From: Variovorax atrisoli 110B
GTDB lineage: Bacteria > Pseudomonadota > Gammaproteobacteria > Burkholderiales > Burkholderiaceae_C
NCBI RefSeq assembly: GCF_000382045.1
Contig: NZ_KB907463.1
Coordinates: 1-64,000, forward strand
Length of the DNA stretch: 64,000 nucleotides
Direction: 5' to 3'
The position numbers were made by a program, and so were the translations under genes. Below the pieces are notes generated by a model. It worked only from the letters and a program-made list of their open reading frames with translations, was not told the origin of the DNA and did not search any database. Shown here in pieces: positions 60,334 to 64,000 of the stretch. Within the stretch, counting starts at the first letter, position 1, and every line of letters starts with the position of its first letter.

Positions 60334-61725
60334 TTACAAAAGGCCAGCCCTTTTGACGGCGTGGTAGCGATTCACCAGCGCCACCGCGAGGTCGGCCGGC
60401 TCCACGTCGACCGACAGCGGATCGTTGCCCACCACGCGCGCGAAGGCGTCGCGGCGCGACTGATCGAACAGGTGCGCCGCGGCCACGTCGACCGCGTCGC
60501 GCGCATGCACCAGCGGCTGGCTGGCGATGCGCCCGATCACCCGCTCGCGCAGGCTCGCGACCAGCACGAGGTGCTTGCGGCGCAGCAGCTTGATGGCAGG
60601 GCGCAGCTCGGCGGCGTCTTCGTCGCGGAAGTTGGTCAGCACGATGACCAGCGCGCGCCGCTTCTGCACGCGCAGCAGTTCCTGCGCGGCCAGGAGGTAG
60701 TCGGAATGGGTGGCGCCGGGCTGGATGTCGTGCAGCCGGTTCATCAGCGCGTTGAGCGTGGCGCTGCCCTTGCGAGGGGCGAAGTCGCGCCGCTCTTGCG
60801 GCGGGCAGCCGAAGGTCATGGCGCCGACCTCGTCGCCCTCCTTCAGCGCGACGTAGCTCAGCAGCATCAGCGCGTTGAGGGCCTCGTCGAAGTGGCTGGT
60901 GCTGGTGCTGCCGTTGCCGTCGGCGCCGCCGGCCTGCTGCGCCGGAGCGCCCTCGTCGGCGCGCATGCGGCGGCCGCAGTCGAGCAGGAACAGCACGCAC
61001 TGGTCGCGGTCGTCCTGGAACTCGCGCACGATGGGCCGGCGCTGGCGCTGGGTGGCCTTCCAGTCGATGTGGCGCAGCGAGTCGCCGGTCTTGTAGTCGG
61101 CAAGCTGGCGGAAGTCGGTGCCCAGCCCGCGCTGCGCATAGGTCTTGATGCCGATCTGCGCGAGCCGCCGGTCGCCCGAGAGCCACGCGTAGCGTGCCAG
61201 CGCCGCGAAGTTGGGATACACCCGCAGCCGGCGCGGCTCGCCGAGCGTCTGCCGCACCTCGAAGCAGCCGAGGCGGGTGCGCCAGCGCAGCTGGGTGGCC
61301 CCGAACCGAGCCACGCCGCGCTGCGTGGCGGTGGCCGTGTAGCGGATCGCGACGCGCGAGAGCGCCGGCACCGTGTGCTCCTGCGGCAGACCCTCGAAGG
61401 CGAAGTGCGTGTCGAGCTCGTCGAACACCGACACCCGCCAGGCCTGCGCACCTTCGTTCACCAGCGTGAGGGTGAGCACCGTGGGCACGCCCAGCGAGAA
61501 CGCGCCGGGCAGGTTGCGCTCGATGCGCAGCGGCGCGGCGCGCCACAGCCGCAGGCTCTGCCAGAGATCGAAGCCCGCCAGCACGAGGCCCAGCGCCAGC
61601 AGCACGCCCGCCGCGAGGGCGACGTATTCCAGCGGCGCGCCCAGCAGCAGCGCCGCCGCGGCGGCAGTGCTCAGGCCAGCCAGCGCCAGCACGGGCGCCC
61701 GCGCAGGAATTGGCAGCAGACGCAT
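60334..61725 (-). CDS. DUF58 protein
   Basis: 463 residues from the ATG at 61725. Two membrane helices near the N terminus (LALAGLSTAAAAALLLG and YVALAAGVLLALGLVLAGF) precede the DUF58 core with RTRLGCFEVRQTLGEPRRLR, YKTGDSLRHIDWKATQRQ and VLFLLDCGRRMRA, the start of a von Willebrand A-like domain with a degenerate MIDAS. DUF58 proteins work with MoxR ATPases and are typical of a conserved cluster of unknown cell-envelope or protein-maturation role. It is downstream of MoxR with a repeat element between. Confidence 0.87.
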   Translation of the reverse strand: MRLLPIPARAPVLALAGLSTAAAAALLLGAPLEYVALAAGVLLALGLVLAGFDLWQSLRLWRAAPLRIERNLPGAFSLGVPTVLTLTLVNEGAQAWRVSVFDELDTHFAFEGLPQEHTVPALSRVAIRYTATATQRGVARFGATQLRWRTRLGCFEVRQTLGEPRRLRVYPNFAALARYAWLSGDRRLAQIGIKTYAQRGLGTDFRQLADYKTGDSLRHIDWKATQRQRRPIVREFQDDRDQCVLFLLDCGRRMRADEGAPAQQAGGADGNGSTSTSHFDEALNALMLLSYVALKEGDEVGAMTFGCPPQERRDFAPRKGSATLNALMNRLHDIQPGATHSDYLLAAQELLRVQKRRALVIVLTNFRDEDAAELRPAIKLLRRKHLVLVASLRERVIGRIASQPLVHARDAVDVAAAHLFDQSRRDAFARVVGNDPLSVDVEPADLAVALVNRYHAVKRAGLL

Positions 61726-61747
61726 CAACAGAGCACCGTCCCTTCGG

Positions 61748-61838
61748 GAAACACCGCGGAACCGGCTTCGCCGGGCCGCGGGTGTCGCCCCCGGCATGGG
61801 GTTGGCGCAGGGACGCGAAGGGCGCGAAGCCTGGGGGC
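61748..61838 (-). repeat. Dispersed intergenic repeat, copy 3 (inverted)
   Basis: On the minus strand it starts CCCCCAGGCTTCGCGCCCTT and ends GGTTCCGCGGTGTTT, matching the ends of copies 1 and 2. It fills the 118-bp space between the MoxR and DUF58 genes of one minus-strand run, so it is transcribed with them and its hairpin potential may affect the mRNA. Confidence 0.7.
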
Positions 61839-61843
61839 GAACG

Positions 61844-62839
<996 letters not shown>

Positions 62840-62853
62840 GGGCGTCTCTCGGT

Positions 62854-64000
62854 TCAGGATGAAGAGGAAGAAGAAGGTGACGAAGAAGAGGCAGGCCGGG
62901 ACGTGAGCGGCCCGTTCGCGTCGAGCCGGCGGCGCGCGGTCTCGAGCACTTCCAGGTCGATCGCCATGGCGCCGGCATGGCGGGAGCGGGCCTCGTCCAT
63001 CGCGCGGGCGAGCATCGCCGGCTCCAGCCCCGTCGCCTGCGCGATGGCGGCTGCTCGCGCCGCCGCGTCGCGACGCGCGTAGCCGCGCAGCTGGCGGCGG
63101 GCGGATTCGTCGAGCGCGCGCAGTTGCGCCACGTGCAGCGCAGCCGCGCCGTGCGCGTGCAGGAAGCCGGCGGTGCCGCGCACCTGCTCGGCCATGGAGC
63201 GCCGGTGCGTTCCCGCCGAAGGCGCGAGCGGCCCGAAGCGCACCGCCGCGCGCCACAGCGCAGCCGCCAGCGCCAGCAGGCCGAGCACCAGCGCCACCCA
63301 GCCTTTCTGCCAGAGCCACAGCAGGAAGGGCTCGCGCGCCTCGTCGGCGACGAACCAGATCTCGGCGCCGCCGCGCGCCTGCACGGCAGCGGCGGCGAAC
63401 AGTGCGTTGTCGCCGCGCAGGATGCCGTCGTTGTGCCACACGCCCCAGGGCAGCACGGTGACGGAGCCACGGCCGACGGCCACGCGGATCGCCTCGGTGC
63501 CGCGCGAGCCGGCCACCGTCCACAGCGCGGGGGGCTGCCTGTCGGCGGGCCGGTAGCGCGAGGGCGACCACCAGGTGCACAGCCGGTAGCCGCGCCCACC
63601 CGCGAAGCTCGCAGGCACGGTCGCGGGTTCGGTCACGATGCGGCAGTCCGCGTCCTTGGCGGACGGATCGGGGATGCGCGGGAGGCCGGATCTCTTTTTC
63701 TTCTTCGGCTCGGACGCCTCGTCGTTCTTCGCATCATTCTTCTCGTCGGACGCGGGCGGCTTCTCGCGCACCAATGGCAGCCAGTCCTCGAGCTGGTCTC
63801 CGCCGACGAGGTAGCCCGGCATCACGAGGTGCCCGCCCTGCTCGACCCACTGGCGCAGGCGCTTGCCGCGCTCGGGGAACATGTCCCAGTGGCTGGAGCC
63901 GAGCACCAGCCGCGCCTGCGCGGGCGGCATGGCGTCGAGGCCGTCGCGCTTGACCACCTTCATGCCGAGCTCGCGCAGCAGCACCTGCGCGCCGTAGAAG
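62854..64000 (-). CDS. DUF4350 family membrane protein, partial
   Basis: The frame stays open to the right edge of the window (reading FYGAQ before the first in-window GTG), so the N terminus is missing; at least 381 residues are seen. Visible are GSSHWDMFPERGKRLRQWVE, then VEQGGHLVMPGYLVGG (DUF4350 N-terminal domain), VAVGRGSVTVLPWGVW, one membrane helix (VALVLGLLALAAALWRA) and a C-terminal cytoplasmic region with MAEQVRGTAGFLHAHG and SARRQLRGYARRDAA. A KKKKR stretch and a C-terminal run of Ser with a Pro are unusual. Together with MoxR and DUF58 it forms the DUF4350-MoxR-DUF58 set. Confidence 0.85.
   Translation of the reverse strand, partial: FYGAQVLLRELGMKVVKRDGLDAMPPAQARLVLGSSHWDMFPERGKRLRQWVEQGGHLVMPGYLVGGDQLEDWLPLVREKPPASDEKNDAKNDEASEPKKKKRSGLPRIPDPSAKDADCRIVTEPATVPASFAGGRGYRLCTWWSPSRYRPADRQPPALWTVAGSRGTEAIRVAVGRGSVTVLPWGVWHNDGILRGDNALFAAAAVQARGGAEIWFVADEAREPFLLWLWQKGWVALVLGLLALAAALWRAAVRFGPLAPSAGTHRRSMAEQVRGTAGFLHAHGAAALHVAQLRALDESARRQLRGYARRDAAARAAAIAQATGLEPAMLARAMDEARSRHAGAMAIDLEVLETARRRLDANGPLTSRPASSSSPSSSSSS

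Overview
The window is GC-rich chromosomal DNA with dense, mostly single-direction gene runs. It looks like a Burkholderiales bacterium, most probably Comamonadaceae close to Variovorax. Pointers are a Bug-type tricarboxylate receptor, a DUF3567 protein, beta-proteobacterial catabolic genes, phasins, and a rRNA-type promoter module at the left edge. This placement is inferred from gene content and codon use; no 16S gene is present. I found no tRNA or rRNA gene, insertion sequence, prophage or CRISPR array.

Layout. Positions 1-442 hold two tandem minus-strand promoter modules that probably drive a stable RNA operon lying left of the window. Next come uup and a PLD-type lipoprotein (443-4172). 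A minus-strand copper locus follows (4191-9162): TraB/GumN protein, DUF2946 protein, TonB-dependent receptor and a YcnI-PCuAC fusion. Then a glyoxalase-fold protein and a MORN-type repeat protein (9215-10805), and a small aromatic-type catabolic locus (10928-15919: Bug receptor, DUF2783, FAD monooxygenase, LuxR regulator, FAH-family hydrolase). Envelope genes and a ChaN lipoprotein run to 19812.

19886-27259 is the most unusual block. It is a three-gene minus-strand operon encoding a small secreted protein, a CsgG/HfaB-type outer-membrane lipoprotein, and a 1775-residue secreted protein built from two alternating short motifs with a 306-residue tandem duplication. It resembles the holdfast-anchor (HfaA-HfaB-HfaD) or curli logic. 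A 39-residue membrane microprotein and two tandem 21-bp repeats lie upstream.

27715-45893 is metabolic and envelope-related: ogt, an omega-aminotransferase, purU, a DUF2846 lipoprotein followed by a degenerate trypsin-like protein, a SGNH hydrolase, a single-chain BC-BCCP-CT acyl-CoA carboxylase with its acyl-CoA synthetase and TetR regulator, a branched-chain-type binding protein, a self-sufficient P450-reductase fusion, and a DUF1444-like protein. 46090-51871 is an orphan type VI secretion module: vgrG, DUF2169 adaptor, PAAR-like protein, nuclease-like effector and pentapeptide-repeat candidate immunity protein.

51844-56378 groups lipid and storage functions: lipase, TetR, two phasin-like proteins and a wax-ester synthase/DGAT. 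Three of these carry histone-H1-like Lys/Ala tails, which suggests that storage granules are tied to the nucleoid. 56602-64000 holds an S9 peptidase, arginase, a DUF805 protein ending in a pilin-like helix, and a DUF58-MoxR-DUF4350 set that runs off the right end. A ~92-bp intergenic repeat occurs three times (10807, 59590, 61748).
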